A stretch of DNA of 64,000 nucleotides, from contig CAWAJW010000008.1 in the NCBI GenBank assembly GCA_963782475.1, forward strand, positions 1 through 64,000, read 5' to 3'. The notes under the pieces are model-generated. The model did no database searches, had not been told where the DNA came from, and saw nothing but the letters and a program-made list of their open reading frames with translations. This document shows positions 8,869 through 18,241 of the stretch, piece after piece; the stretch's first letter is position 1, and every line of letters starts with the position of its first letter. This DNA is from CAVQBP01 sp963782475 (GTDB lineage Bacteria; Bacteroidota; Ignavibacteria; Ignavibacteriales; Ignavibacteriaceae). The position numbers and the translations under genes are program-made.

Positions 8869-9288
8869 TCAGACCAATTCCCTGAAGCACTCCTTAACAA
8901 CTCTGGAAACGCTGTGTACCAGATTATCATGCCTAATTGGTTTACAAATCAGACTCACTGGCTCTAAACAATATGAAGTAATTAATCTGCAGTAATCATC
9001 AAATGAAGTTATAAAGATATACGGGATTTTAAAAATCTCCCCTAACCTTGCCATTGCTTCAATACCATCAAATTGTCCTGCAAGATAAAGATCCGTAATT
9101 ATATAATTTGGCTGCTGAAATAAGGCTGCTTCAAGTAAATCTTCACCTTTTGATACAATTGGATAAACACTGTGACCTAGTGAAGTAAGATAATCTCTGA
9201 TTTCACACGCAATTTTTTTATCCACTTCTGCTATTAGTGATTTCATTTCAATATCCATAAAATCCTCCATTATATATTTATGCTGCAA
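8869..9288 (-). CDS. Stand-alone response-regulator receiver domain
   Basis: A receiver-only protein of about 130-139 residues. The start could be 9288, or the MDIEMK methionine about ten codons later. The phospho-acceptor Asp is in YIITDLYLAGQFDGIEAM, the conserved Thr/Ser position is in IFITSFDD and the Lys is in LICKPIR. There is no output domain, so it should act by protein contact, CheY/Spo0F-style. The GQFDGIEA pattern resembles receivers paired with PAS-type sensor kinases. It has its own minus-strand sigma54-like promoter at 9429-9443 and shares the element at 9486 with the divergent DUF2630 gene. No histidine kinase lies in the window. Confidence 0.88.
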   Translation of the reverse strand: MQHKYIMEDFMDIEMKSLIAEVDKKIACEIRDYLTSLGHSVYPIVSKGEDLLEAALFQQPNYIITDLYLAGQFDGIEAMARLGEIFKIPYIFITSFDDYCRLITSYCLEPVSLICKPIRHDNLVHSVSRVVKECFRELV

Positions 9289-9428
9289 TTCCTACTCTTG
9301 AAATAATAAAATTTAATTTATCCCTCCTTGTTCTTTAAATATATCGGAGCAGCACTATTTAATATTTGATACACAAATGATCTCAAGGGCTGAACTCCAT
9401 TTTTGGGGTTTCAAAAGCCAAAAAATAT

Positions 9429-9443
9429 ACCAGTTCTTTGCCG
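9429..9443 (-). promoter_or_regulatory. Sigma54-like promoter for the receiver gene
   Basis: On the minus strand this reads CGGCAAAGAACTGGT: GG, ten bases, GT. The GGCAAAGA core matches the promoters at 6171 and 9590. The element at 9486 starts 44 bases upstream of its GG, close to the 46 seen for gap. Confidence 0.42.
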
Positions 9444-9485
9444 CTGAAAATTATTAGTTCCTGAAAAGCTTTTTAAGAGAAGTAT

Positions 9486-9533
9486 CGATATTTCGTTTTT
9501 CGGTTTGAGAAAACGCGATATTTAAACCTTACG
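9486..9533. promoter_or_regulatory. Putative activator-binding element, copy 3
   Basis: This element starts CGATATTTCGTTTTTC, with CGATATT again 30 bases on (9516-9522). It sits between divergent genes and is placed to serve both: 106 bases from the plus-strand -24 GG at 9592 and 44 bases from the minus-strand one at 9442. Confidence 0.55.
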
Positions 9534-9589
9534 ACTTTATAATAAATCAACAATATTCAAATACATGCATGGTTAATAGTTTGAACGTT

Positions 9590-9606
9590 TTGGCAAAGAG
9601 ATTGAA
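9590..9606 (+). promoter_or_regulatory. Sigma54-like promoter for the DUF2630 gene
   Basis: TTGGCAAAGAGATTGAA has GG at 9592-9593 and GA after ten bases. It shares 15 identical leading bases with the promoter at 6171. Confidence 0.55.
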
Positions 9607-9660
9607 TAAAAAGAAGCAGTTAAACTAGACGATAAAATTATACTATTTAGGAGAGAATGA

Positions 9661-9900
9661 TTGGCTATGGAAGACAAAAAAGTTTTTAATCATATTAGAA
9701 AGTTAGCTGATGAAGAGGGACGTCTTTATTTAAAAGATAATTTAGACGATAAGGAACTAAAAAAATTACATGAGATGAAAATAGAACTCGATCAATGCTG
9801 GGATCTTTTACGGCAAAGACAAGCTCTGCGCAGCGCAGACATGAATCCTGATGAAGCTGAGGTTCGTTCTCCCAATATTGTTGAAAATTATGAGCAGTAA
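9661..9900 (+). CDS. DUF2630 family protein
   Basis: A 79-residue highly charged, mostly helical protein. The segments IRKLADEEGRL, IELDQCWDLLRQRQALR and NPDEAEVRSPNIVENYEQ match the DUF2630 pattern along its whole length. Its function is unknown, but the family is often found beside stress genes. The start is TTG 9661, seven bases after an AGGAG. The in-frame ATG at 9667 is an alternative that gives MEDKK, the more usual family start. The gene is alone and preceded by the shared element and sigma54-like promoter. In the 200 bases after it, GCTCTT and AAGAGC form a loose inverted pair. Confidence 0.85.
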   Translation: MAMEDKKVFNHIRKLADEEGRLYLKDNLDDKELKKLHEMKIELDQCWDLLRQRQALRSADMNPDEAEVRSPNIVENYEQ

Positions 9901-10114
9901 TTATAAGAAGAAGCTCTTAAAAAATAAGAATAAAGATATTTAAAGAGCAGCTAATGACGGAAGTGCACAGCAAATTTCTTAATAAATCGCAGACACCTGT
10001 CAGTTTCTTCTGAATGTAATGCTTCTATGCCCGGAGTACTCATTGTTATAAATTAGTAATTTATTTTAAATATACTTGATCTTAAATGATAAGTTTCATA
10101 TTAATTTTCTTAGT

Positions 10115-12673
10115 TTATTTATTAGAGTAAATATTCTCTTTTGTTATTCCCAGCTTTTTTATTTTAGAATTTAGGGTAGAGACAGGAATACCCAGCAATG
10201 CTGCTGCCCCGTCTGTCCCTCCTTTTTTGCCGTTACATCTTTTCAATACCGATAAAATATGATCGCGTTCATTTTCATGTATGGTTTTAACCGCATTCCT
10301 TTTATTTACATTAAGTTCATTTCGTTCAATCTGAGGCAGGTGTATTTCTTTTATGATATCATTATTAAGAATTACACTTCTTTCAATTAAATGTTCAAGC
10401 TCTCTCACATTTCCAGGCCAATTATAGCTTATCAACTCCTCCATTACTTCAGCGGAAATACTATTTATTTTTTTCCCGATATTTTTTGCAGACTTAGCTA
10501 AAAAATGGTTTGAGAGAATTGGGATGTCATCTTTTCTTTCTCTTAGTGATGGAATGAGTATGGGGAACACATTTAACCGATAATAAAGATCACTTCTGAA
10601 TTTACCCTCTTTAACTTCGTTCTGCAGATTCCTATTTGAGGCTGCAATAATTCGCACATTTACTTTTATACTCTCTTTACCGCCTATACGTTCAATTTCT
10701 TTTTCTTGAATGGCTCTTAATAATTTTACCTGTAAATCAATCGGCATTTCTCCTATTTCATCCAAAAATAATGTAGAATTATCAGCTAGTTCAAATTTTC
10801 CTATCCTTCGTTCAATCGCACCAGTAAAACTTCCTTTCTCATGACCGAATAATTCACTCTCAATTAAGTTAGCAGGTAAAGCAGCACAATTTACTTTTAT
10901 CATTATTTTATTTCTCCTGTTGGAAGCATTATGTATAGCTCTTGCAACCAATTCTTTCCCGGTACCTGTTTCCCCTAATATCAGTACGGAACTGTTTGTT
11001 GATGCCACCAAAGTAATGAGGTGATAGATGTTTTGTATTTCTTTGCTTGTACCAACAATTTCCTTATTTGAATCTTTACCAATTTCTTCCCTGAGAACGA
11101 TATTTTCGTTATGAATTTTTTCTTCCCTCTGTTTCCTGTCGTCAATATCTATTGCAGTGGCACACCACTGGATAATAACTGCATTCTCATCCTTTAAAGG
11201 ACTAAATCGGATTAAAAACCACCTGTATTTGCCGTCCTTACCCAGGATACGGGTTTCCGTTTCAAATGGTTTTGCCTCCCGCAGAACCTGCTCTCTTTTT
11301 AATTTCATATGTTCAAAATCTGCCGGATGAAAAATCTGTTCGCGAAAGTTTTCTAAAATTACATCTTCCTGCTTATGACCGGTATAATTTAGCAAGTTAC
11401 TATTTGCATAAAGGAACTCTCCCATTGGTGTCATAATAATAATAAGGCAAGGAACAGTTTCGACGATTTGTCTGAATTCTTTCTCCTTTTGACGAACTTC
11501 TTGTTCTGCCTTTATGCGCAAAGTAATATCCCGCAAGAAGACAGTGAACACCTGTTCGTCATTAAGGTTAAGTTTAGAGATAGAAGCCTCTGCAGGAAAT
11601 TCACTCCCATCTTTCCGGAGGCCAATTACCCCGCGGCGATGTTCCACTGTTCGTGTCAACTCTGGTGATTGAGCAAACTCTTCGATATGACTCCTATGGA
11701 TATTTCGAAACCGTTTTGGCAAGAGTAATTCCAATGGATTGCCAACGATCTCCGCTTGTGTATATCTAAAAATTTTTTCCGCGCCCTGATTAAACAAAAT
11801 AATCCTATGATGTGAATCAGTGGAAATAATAGCGTCCTCTGCGATTTCCAAAATCCCTTCAAACCGTGCCTTACTGGAACGTAATTCTTCCTCAGCAAGC
11901 TTCATTTGTGTAATGTCAGAAACCGCTCCAACAAACTCTGATGATCCGGAATTAAATTTTATTGTATCAGCAACTACATGAATATACTTGATTGAACCAT
12001 CCGACATTACCATCCTGTTTTCATGATCAAAACGCTTTCCCTCTGCCATGCAGTTTCTAAATGTTTCCTTCACCTTTTGCCTTTCATCCGGATGAACACG
12101 TTCAAATGATTCTTCTAATTCAGGTTTTGTCCCCTCTTCGTATCCAATTATACTAAATATTTCATCCGAAACCCTTAATTCTTTGGTAGATAAATCAATT
12201 GAAAAAGAACCCGTCCGGCTTAATTTCTGTGCTTCGGCTAAAAGGCCCTTGCTTCTTTTTAGTTCGTCCTCTGTCTTTTTCCTTTCATCAATGTTAATAT
12301 TCAAGCCCCACCATTCTATAACCTTACCATTTTTATCAAGAAAAGGTGAAAGAAAGTTCAAGAACCAAAAGTATTCCCCATCATGACGTCTTAATCTTGT
12401 CTGGAATTCGCCCGGCTTTCCGGAAGCAATAATATTTCCCCTTTCATTTTTTACCCTTTGTGTGTCATCAGGATGAATAAAACCGGATGTCAGAAAGTTC
12501 AATCTTCTTACTTCTTCCAATGAATAGCCAGTGAATTCTAATCCTTTTTTATTGATGTAGTGTATTGAACCTTCAGAATTGCCACTCCAAACAAATCCAG
12601 GAAAAGAATCAAGAATTTTTTTAAAGTCGTCAGGAAGATCTGGTTGTGAATCAACTTTTATATCTGCTTGCAT
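10115..12673 (-). CDS. Sigma54-dependent transcriptional activator with four PAS domains
   Basis: An 852-residue bacterial enhancer-binding protein. Four PAS/PAC units cover about residues 15-135, 140-262, 265-390 and 395-520. The AAA+ domain covers about 540-775, with Walker A GETGTGKE and Walker B LFLDEIGEMP. A Fis-type helix-turn-helix lies at the C-terminus (GGTDGAAALLGIPVSTLNSK). The sigma54-contact loop reads GSFTGA instead of the usual GAFTGA. There is no phospho-receiver, so activity should be set by ligand, redox or light sensing in the PAS units or by protein contact. It is flanked on both sides by genes with sigma54-like promoters and a shared upstream element and is the obvious candidate to control them. 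No rpoN is present here. Confidence 0.92.
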   Translation of the reverse strand: MQADIKVDSQPDLPDDFKKILDSFPGFVWSGNSEGSIHYINKKGLEFTGYSLEEVRRLNFLTSGFIHPDDTQRVKNERGNIIASGKPGEFQTRLRRHDGEYFWFLNFLSPFLDKNGKVIEWWGLNINIDERKKTEDELKRSKGLLAEAQKLSRTGSFSIDLSTKELRVSDEIFSIIGYEEGTKPELEESFERVHPDERQKVKETFRNCMAEGKRFDHENRMVMSDGSIKYIHVVADTIKFNSGSSEFVGAVSDITQMKLAEEELRSSKARFEGILEIAEDAIISTDSHHRIILFNQGAEKIFRYTQAEIVGNPLELLLPKRFRNIHRSHIEEFAQSPELTRTVEHRRGVIGLRKDGSEFPAEASISKLNLNDEQVFTVFLRDITLRIKAEQEVRQKEKEFRQIVETVPCLIIIMTPMGEFLYANSNLLNYTGHKQEDVILENFREQIFHPADFEHMKLKREQVLREAKPFETETRILGKDGKYRWFLIRFSPLKDENAVIIQWCATAIDIDDRKQREEKIHNENIVLREEIGKDSNKEIVGTSKEIQNIYHLITLVASTNSSVLILGETGTGKELVARAIHNASNRRNKIMIKVNCAALPANLIESELFGHEKGSFTGAIERRIGKFELADNSTLFLDEIGEMPIDLQVKLLRAIQEKEIERIGGKESIKVNVRIIAASNRNLQNEVKEGKFRSDLYYRLNVFPILIPSLRERKDDIPILSNHFLAKSAKNIGKKINSISAEVMEELISYNWPGNVRELEHLIERSVILNNDIIKEIHLPQIERNELNVNKRNAVKTIHENERDHILSVLKRCNGKKGGTDGAAALLGIPVSTLNSKIKKLGITKENIYSNK

Positions 12674-13056
12674 AAATACTCAATCATGGTCAAGGTATTC
12701 AAGAGAAAAGAAGCAAAATTAAACGGGAAAAATCATGAATTGAATACAATTTAAAAAATTGTAGCCGCACATAACTTATTTATCTAAATAAATAGAATTG
12801 TTCCGTAATTTTAAAGAACATTAAAATTTATTAATAATATTAGTGATTTAGATAACATCAATAATATGCCACATTACTAAAATCATTTATGTATGCAACC
12901 CGCCGGGAATTCTTTTTCTTATTAAGCTATGAACTAAAAGTTGACAACTTTATACTTAACTTAATTCCTCAATAATTACCTCATCATAATAACAACATAA
13001 TAAAAGCTCCCACCTCACTTTATATGCTATTCACATATAAACGGCTCATATTTTTT
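12674..13056. other. Intergenic region between the activator and the NmrA-like gene
   Basis: No gene is visible. The stretch is very AT-rich. A GTGGCATATTATTGA on the minus strand near 12855-12870 resembles a sigma54 site but the spacing is one base short, so I do not call it. Confidence 0.4.
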
Positions 13057-13089
13057 ATTTCGATTATTCATTCGCTAAACAACGAAATA
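13057..13089 (+). promoter_or_regulatory. Putative activator-binding inverted repeat, copy 4
   Basis: TATTTCG at 13057-13063 and CGAAATA at 13083-13089 form a 7-base inverted pair, with the same TTTCG to CGAAA spacing (24-25 bases) as copy 1. It lies about 95 bases upstream of the -24 GG at 13149, one helical turn less than at 6068 and 9486. Confidence 0.45.
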
Positions 13090-13147
13090 CCGAAGCCGAA
13101 ATAAATGAGAACTATCCTGGATTGATGGCAATCCCAACTAAATGGAA

Positions 13148-13163
13148 TGGCACATGAATTGGC
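13148..13163 (+). promoter_or_regulatory. Sigma54-like promoter with full TGGCAC box
   Basis: TGGCACATGAATTGGC has a perfect TGGCAC -24 box, then five bases and TTG with GG in place of GC at -12. It is the best -24 match in the window. It would drive the NmrA-like, Dps-like and possibly Hsp20 genes. A second candidate, TGGTAGTTTCTTTGT at 13258-13272, is weaker. Confidence 0.55.
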
Positions 13164-13311
13164 AACATAAATCTGAAAAAATAAAAAAATTTTTACGAAA
13201 ATTCGTGAGGCAAAAATCCTCAAGAAGATTAATAACAAAATAATATAATTAATGACCTGGTAGTTTCTTTGTAGTGCATATCGAAACCAGGAGAGGAAGG
13301 AATATGAAATT

Positions 13312-14067
13312 ATGAAAATAGTAGTAATCGGCGGTACCGGTCTTATCGGGTCAAAAGTTGTAAAAAAACTTAGTCAGCGTGGATATGATGTAATTGCTGC
13401 TGCACCGGAAACAGGTGTAAACGTTATTACCGGGGAAGGACTTTCAGATGTATTAAAAGGAGCTGAGAAGGTTGTAGATGTTGCAAATTCACCATCATTC
13501 GAAGATAAAGCATCAATGGAGTTTTTTGAAACTGCAGGACATAATCTTCTTGAAGCGGAAAAAACGGCAGGCGTAAAACATCATATAGCTCTGTCAGTAG
13601 TAGGAACAGAACGTTTACGGGATAGCGGGTACCTTCGGGCAAAAGCGAAACAGGAGGAGCTAATCAAGGAATCTAAAATTCCGTACACTATACTACATTC
13701 CACGCAATTCTTTGAATTTGCAGGTGCTATTGTTAAAGGAGGAACAGAAGGTAATAGTATTCATCTGTCATCCGCCCTTTTTCAGCCCATAGCTTCAGAC
13801 GAAACAGTTGATGCGCTGGCAGATGTTATTGTAGCAGAACCATTAAATAAAACTATTGAAGTAGGTGGTCCGGAAAAAATTGGAATGGACAAATTCGCAA
13901 AGAAATATATGGATATGAAGCATGATAAACGTAAGATAATCGCAGATCCGCATGCACTATACTATGGTACCGAGATCGATGATCATTCACTAACTACCGC
14001 TGACAATGCTCTCAAAGGTTCAATACGCTATGACGACTGGATCCGAATACCAGGAAATCTGCGGTGA
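13312..14067 (+). CDS. NmrA-like NAD(P)-binding atypical SDR
   Basis: A 251-residue Rossmann-fold protein. It opens IVVIGGTGLIGSKVVKKL, the Gly-rich dinucleotide motif of atypical SDRs. The middle LSVVGTERL and YLRAKAKQEELIKES (a Y-x4-K-like pair) and IPYTILHSTQFFEF are typical of the NmrA/TMR group, which includes quinone-oxidoreductase-like and sensor proteins. It starts at the second of two close ATGs, because the first (13303) hits a stop after two codons. It is the first gene after the best sigma54-like promoter and is followed by a Dps paralogue and Hsp20, suggesting a redox or stress role. The substrate is not predictable. Confidence 0.8.
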   Translation: MKIVVIGGTGLIGSKVVKKLSQRGYDVIAAAPETGVNVITGEGLSDVLKGAEKVVDVANSPSFEDKASMEFFETAGHNLLEAEKTAGVKHHIALSVVGTERLRDSGYLRAKAKQEELIKESKIPYTILHSTQFFEFAGAIVKGGTEGNSIHLSSALFQPIASDETVDALADVIVAEPLNKTIEVGGPEKIGMDKFAKKYMDMKHDKRKIIADPHALYYGTEIDDHSLTTADNALKGSIRYDDWIRIPGNLR

Positions 14068-14178
14068 AAATTTTGGCCTCATTTGGGCCTAGTAGCTTAA
14101 AGGATCAATAGGAATAATGTGGAAACTTAAGAATTTTTGAGGTATCGGTATTTATTCAATATTAATAATGTAGAAATT

Positions 14179-14646
14179 ATGGAACCAAGAATCGGAGTCG
14201 AACTTGAAGACCTAAATGAAACAGCAAGACTACTATCAGAAATACTGGCAGATGAGTTTATTCTGAATACAAATACCCGAAATGCAAATTGGAATTTTGA
14301 AGGAGATAATTTCAACGAAATGCATAAATTCTTTGAAGAACAGTATGAACAATTAGATATAATAATAGACGGCATAGCTGAACGAATCCGTATTTTAGGC
14401 CATTATGCCCCTGCAACTCTAAAGCTGTTTTTAGAATTAACTCACTTTGCCGAAGCCATAGATAGGGATAATGACTATGGTTTTATTAAAGAATTATTAG
14501 CCGAACATGAAATTATAATTATTCACTTAAGAGAAAATATAATTCAAATGGACAATGAATTCCATGATGCCGGTACCAGTAATTTTATTACCGGTCTTTT
14601 AAAAACTCACGAGAAAATGGCATGGATGCTCAGGGCACAATGCTAA
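14179..14646 (+). CDS. Dps-family paralogue with altered ferroxidase site
   Basis: A 155-residue Dps-like protein, starting at ATG 14179 (MEPRIGVELEDLNE) by alignment with the paralogue at 6576-7049. An in-frame ATG at 14137 would add 14 poorly matching residues. The two proteins share the same layout. Here the first ferroxidase His is replaced: NANWNFEG instead of NAHWNVEG. The next segment is FNEMHKFFEEQ, where the other has FHSMHLFFESQ. The loss of one iron ligand suggests reduced or absent ferroxidase activity, perhaps a subunit that mixes with the other Dps or binds DNA only. It lies between the NmrA-like gene and hsp20 on the same strand. Confidence 0.85.
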   Translation: MEPRIGVELEDLNETARLLSEILADEFILNTNTRNANWNFEGDNFNEMHKFFEEQYEQLDIIIDGIAERIRILGHYAPATLKLFLELTHFAEAIDRDNDYGFIKELLAEHEIIIIHLRENIIQMDNEFHDAGTSNFITGLLKTHEKMAWMLRAQC

Positions 14647-14688
14647 TGAGCATTTTCATATAACCAAAACAATAAAGAATAGAAATAG

Positions 14689-14716
14689 TTGAACTGGTTA
14701 ATTCATTTGATATAAT
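14689..14716 (+). promoter_or_regulatory. Sigma70-type promoter for hsp20
   Basis: TTGAAC at 14689-14694 and TATAAT at 14711-14716 are 16 bases apart. This gives hsp20 a likely own start site about 35 bases before its ribosome binding site, in addition to any read-through from the genes upstream. No CIRCE element is visible. Confidence 0.5.
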
Positions 14717-14759
14717 AAATTAAAAACATTTTTAATAACTTTTTTGAAAGGGTAATACT

Positions 14760-15215
14760 ATGGCAACAGAAGTAATGAGATGGAATCCATTCCGTGAAAT
14801 GAACCGGATGAGGGATGAAATGGATCAGATGATGAATACGATTGTACCGGGTATTGCATCTGAACTTTCTCTTGGCAGAGGTGCCTGGAACCCGGCGGTT
14901 AATATTGCAGAAACTGATGATAATTATACCATTACTGCAGAATTACCCGGATTTAATAAAAATGATTTCAAAGTAACCTATGATAACGGTTTTTTATCTA
15001 TACGCGGAGAAAGGAAAAAAGAAAAAGAAGACAAAGGGAAAGAATGGCATAGAATAGAAAGTTATTACGGCTCTTTTGAAAGAAGTTTCTATCTTCCTAT
15101 GCCTGTAAAATCAGAGAAAATTGATGCACAATATAAAGATGGGATTTTAACTTTAACTCTTCCTAAAATTGAAGAAAAAAAGCCGAAGAATATTGAAGTT
15201 AAAGTCTCTGAATAA
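14760..15215 (+). CDS. Small heat-shock protein, Hsp20/alpha-crystallin family
   Basis: A 151-residue ATP-independent holdase chaperone that keeps unfolding proteins soluble in the cytoplasm. The N-terminal arm is short (MRWNPFREMNRM). The alpha-crystallin domain runs from about residue 45 (WNPAVNIAETDDNYTITAEL) to 140. It contains LPGF, GFLSIRGER and the C-terminal GILTLTLPK signature, and ends with a short acidic tail. The gene has a GAAAGGG site before the ATG and its own sigma70-type promoter. The usual C-terminal I-x-I/V anchor may be the IEVKV near the end. Confidence 0.95.
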   Translation: MATEVMRWNPFREMNRMRDEMDQMMNTIVPGIASELSLGRGAWNPAVNIAETDDNYTITAELPGFNKNDFKVTYDNGFLSIRGERKKEKEDKGKEWHRIESYYGSFERSFYLPMPVKSEKIDAQYKDGILTLTLPKIEEKKPKNIEVKVSE

Positions 15216-15371
15216 ACTTGTTTTAATTTATTCAATATCCTCTTTATTTACATTAATATTTCCGGTAGGATTTCAAATAGTATAATTGATGATATTCCGG
15301 ACGAATCAGGATTTTGGCACCATGCACCGGGGACCTTAAACAATTTTTAGAGTGGTGAATTATGCAAAAAG

Positions 15372-15624
15372 TTCAGACATAACTCATTTTATAATGAGGA
15401 TGAAGGAAGAATTGAAATGCACCTGGAAAGCACCGAGAATCAAACTGTAAGAACTAAACGGCTCGATAAAAAATTTTGAAAAAGGTGAGGATATAATAAC
15501 GGAATATTCATATAAGTATACTCCGGAAGAATTTAAAGAACTCGTTTCCGATTTTTTTGAAATCAGGAGAATATGGATGAATAAAGATAAACTGTTCAGT
15601 ATTCAGTATCTACGGGTAAAGTGA
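15372..15624 (+). pseudogene. C-terminal remnant of an EgtD-like histidine methyltransferase
   Basis: A frame starting at about 15372 reads FRHNSFYNEDEGRIEMHLES, the conserved C-terminal core of SAM-dependent histidine-specific methyltransferases (EgtD/DUF2260). At an A6T4 run near 15470 a one-base shift is needed to continue FEKGEDIITEYSYKYTPEEF and end with LFSIQYLRVK at a TGA (15622-15624). The N-terminal two-thirds with the SAM-binding core is missing, so this is a truncated relic. The ergothioneine link is historical only. The rest of the gap 15216-15683 shows no other gene. Confidence 0.6.
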
Positions 15625-15683
15625 GAATCGTTCATAGTAATTAATTGATAAATATAATAAAATATAAATTGCTAATATTTTAA

Positions 15684-18172
15684 ATGCCGAATTTAAAATG
15701 GAAAGCGATTATGAGAACAAAAATATCTGAGAAGAAAAAAGTCAAATCATTAAAACAGGGGAAAGTATTTAAGACGGTAGGGGAGGAATCAAAGAAAAAC
15801 CCCTTGTCTGAGGAACTTTTAGACAAAATGAATGCCTACTGGCGTGCTGCTAATTATATCTCGGTAGGACAAATATATCTTTATGATAACCCGCTTCTTA
15901 AAAGGCCGCTTAGACTTAAAGATGTAAAACATTTGCTTTTAGGTCATTGGGGAACAACACCTGGTCAGAACTTTATTTATGTTCATTTGAATCGTGTTAT
16001 AAATAAATACGGCCTTAATATGATCTATGTAGCAGGGCCAGGTCACGGAGGACCCGCCGTCGTGGGGAATACTTATCTTGAAGGAACATATAGTGAAATT
16101 TATCCAAACATCAGTCAGGATGAGGCAGGACTAAGAAAGCTTTTTATTCAGTTTTCATTTCCCGGCGGAATTCCAAGTCATGCATCACCGGAAACTCCCG
16201 GCTCAATCCATGAAGGAGGTGAACTTGGTTATTCTTTAAGCCATTCATTCGGAGCAGCATTTGATAATCCGGATCTTATTGTAGCATGTGTAGTAGGTGA
16301 TGGTGAAGCAGAAACAGGTCCATTGGCAACAGCCTGGCATTCCAACAAATTTTTGAACCCGGTTACGGATGGAGCCGTATTGCCTATACTTCATCTCAAT
16401 GGATATAAAATTTCGAATCCGACAATTCTTGCAAGAATAACTCACGAAGAATTAGAGGAGCTTTTCCATGGTTATGGATGGAACCCTTATTTTGTTGAAG
16501 GTCACGAACCGGAAAAAATGCATCAGGCAATGGCTGCTGCACTTGATACTGTAGTAGAAGAGATCAAAAGAATTCAGCTCAATGCACGACAAGACGGGAA
16601 TGGAAATCGCCCAAGGTGGCCTATGATCATTCTAAATTCACCAAAAGGATGGACAGGGCCAAAGATGGTTGATGGTCATCAGATTGAAGGAACTTTCCGT
16701 TCTCACCAGGTACCTCTCTCCGATCCTGCTACTCAACCCCGAACATCTGAAGATGCTGGAAGACTGGTTAAAAAGTTATTATCCTCATGAATTGTTTGAT
16801 GAAAAAGGTCGCCTCAGAAAAGAACTATCAGAACTTGCACCGGTGGGGAATAAGCGGATGAGCGCAAATCCTCATGCTAACGGAGGCATATTGCTGCGGG
16901 ATCTTCGCATACCGGATTTTCGCAAATATAAAATGGATGTACCGGCTCCAGGAGCCATGGGAATCGGTGATACACATATTTTAGGCCGTTTCCTGCGTGA
17001 TGTAATCAAAATCAATAGTGAATCAAGGAATTTCAGAATCTTTGCTCCTGATGAATTACTTTCTAACCGCCTTGAATCTGTCTTTGAGGTTACCAACCGT
17101 CAATGGGAAGGTGCAACTAAACCAAATGATGAATTTCTTGCTCCGTCCGGACGTATAATGGAAATGCTGAGCGAACACCAGTGTGAAGGCTGGCTTGAAG
17201 GATATCTCCTTACAGGAAGGCATGGAGTATTTAGTTGCTATGAAGCATTTATTCATATTGTAGATTCAATGTTTAACCAGCATGCAAAGTGGCTTAAAGT
17301 AACAGCACAACTGCCATGGCGGCGGAAAATTTCCTCTCTAAATTATATACTAACATCGCATGTCTGGAGACAGGATCATAATGGTTTTACCCATCAGGAT
17401 CCGGGTTTTATAGATCATGTTGTTAATAAAAAAGCTGAAGTAATACGTGTTTACCTTCCTCCGGATGCAAACTGCCTGTTATCTGTAATGGATCATTGTC
17501 TCCGCAGCCGTCATTACATTAACGTTATTGTCTGTGGAAAACACCCGGCTCCACAGTGGCTTTCAATGGACGCTGCAGTTAAACATTGTTCCGAAGGTAT
17601 CGGCATATGGCAGTGGGCCAGCAATGACCAGGAAGTGGAACCGGATATAGTAATGGCTTGCTGCGGAGATGTGCCTACTTTGGAGACCCTTGCAGCCGTT
17701 TCAATAATGCAAAATCATTTACCTCAATTGAAAATCAGGGTAATAAATATTATTGATCTCATGAAGCTGCAGCCGCAAACCGAGCATCCGCATGGTTTGA
17801 GTGACACAGATTTCGACGGGTACTTTACAAAAGATAAACCGGTAATATTTGCATTTCACGCCTATCCGTGGTTAATCCACCGTTTAACCTACCGCCGTAC
17901 AAATCACAGGAACATTCACGTCCGCGGATATAAAGAAGAAGGAACGATAACAACACCTTTTGATATGACTGTGATGAATGAAATGGATCGTTTTCATCTT
18001 GTGATGGATGCTATAGACCGTTTGCCGCAGACCGGTGAAAAAGGTATTTACCTGAAGCAGCATTTAAAAGGATAAGCTTATAGAACACAAGCAATATATT
18101 GATAAATATGGTGAGGATATGCCGGAGGTAAAAAACTGGAAATGGATAAACCGAAACCCGGATCTTTATTGA
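15684..18172 (+). CDS. xfp: Xylulose-5-phosphate/fructose-6-phosphate phosphoketolase, two frameshifts
   Basis: This thiamine-diphosphate enzyme cleaves xylulose-5-P or fructose-6-P with phosphate to acetyl-phosphate and a shorter sugar phosphate. Family hallmarks are LLGHWGTTPGQNFIYVH, GPGHGGPA, GGELGYSLSHSFGAAFD, VVGDGEAETGPLATAW (ThDP-binding GDG) and, in the second half, HDHNGFTHQDPGF-like sequence and NVIVCGKHP. A one-base insertion near 16735 moves the reading from DPAT to NPEHLKMLEDW. A second extra G at about 18071 cuts off the normal C-terminal IEHKQYIDKYGEDMPE, which then ends at 18170-18172. If both are sequencing errors the protein is about 820 residues, normal for the family. An internal ATG at 15711 is an alternative start. 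It stands beside GAPDH/stress genes and two SDRs. Confidence 0.9.
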
Positions 18173-18241
18173 GTTATCAGGAAGATAATGTCCGTCTTTC
18201 ACTGGAATTATATATTATTTTTTTTAGTAAAAGGAGCTGCA

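Noticed and set aside
11690..11735. GATATTTCG followed by TTTTGGCAAGAG, like the regulon element plus promoter
   Set aside because: It lies inside the activator's coding sequence, the spacing does not match the other sites, and no gene start follows.
14070..14092. TTGGCC...GGGCC with GG-N10-GC spacing after the NmrA-like gene
   Set aside because: The -12 part lacks TTG and the GGCC arms are better read as a small palindrome.
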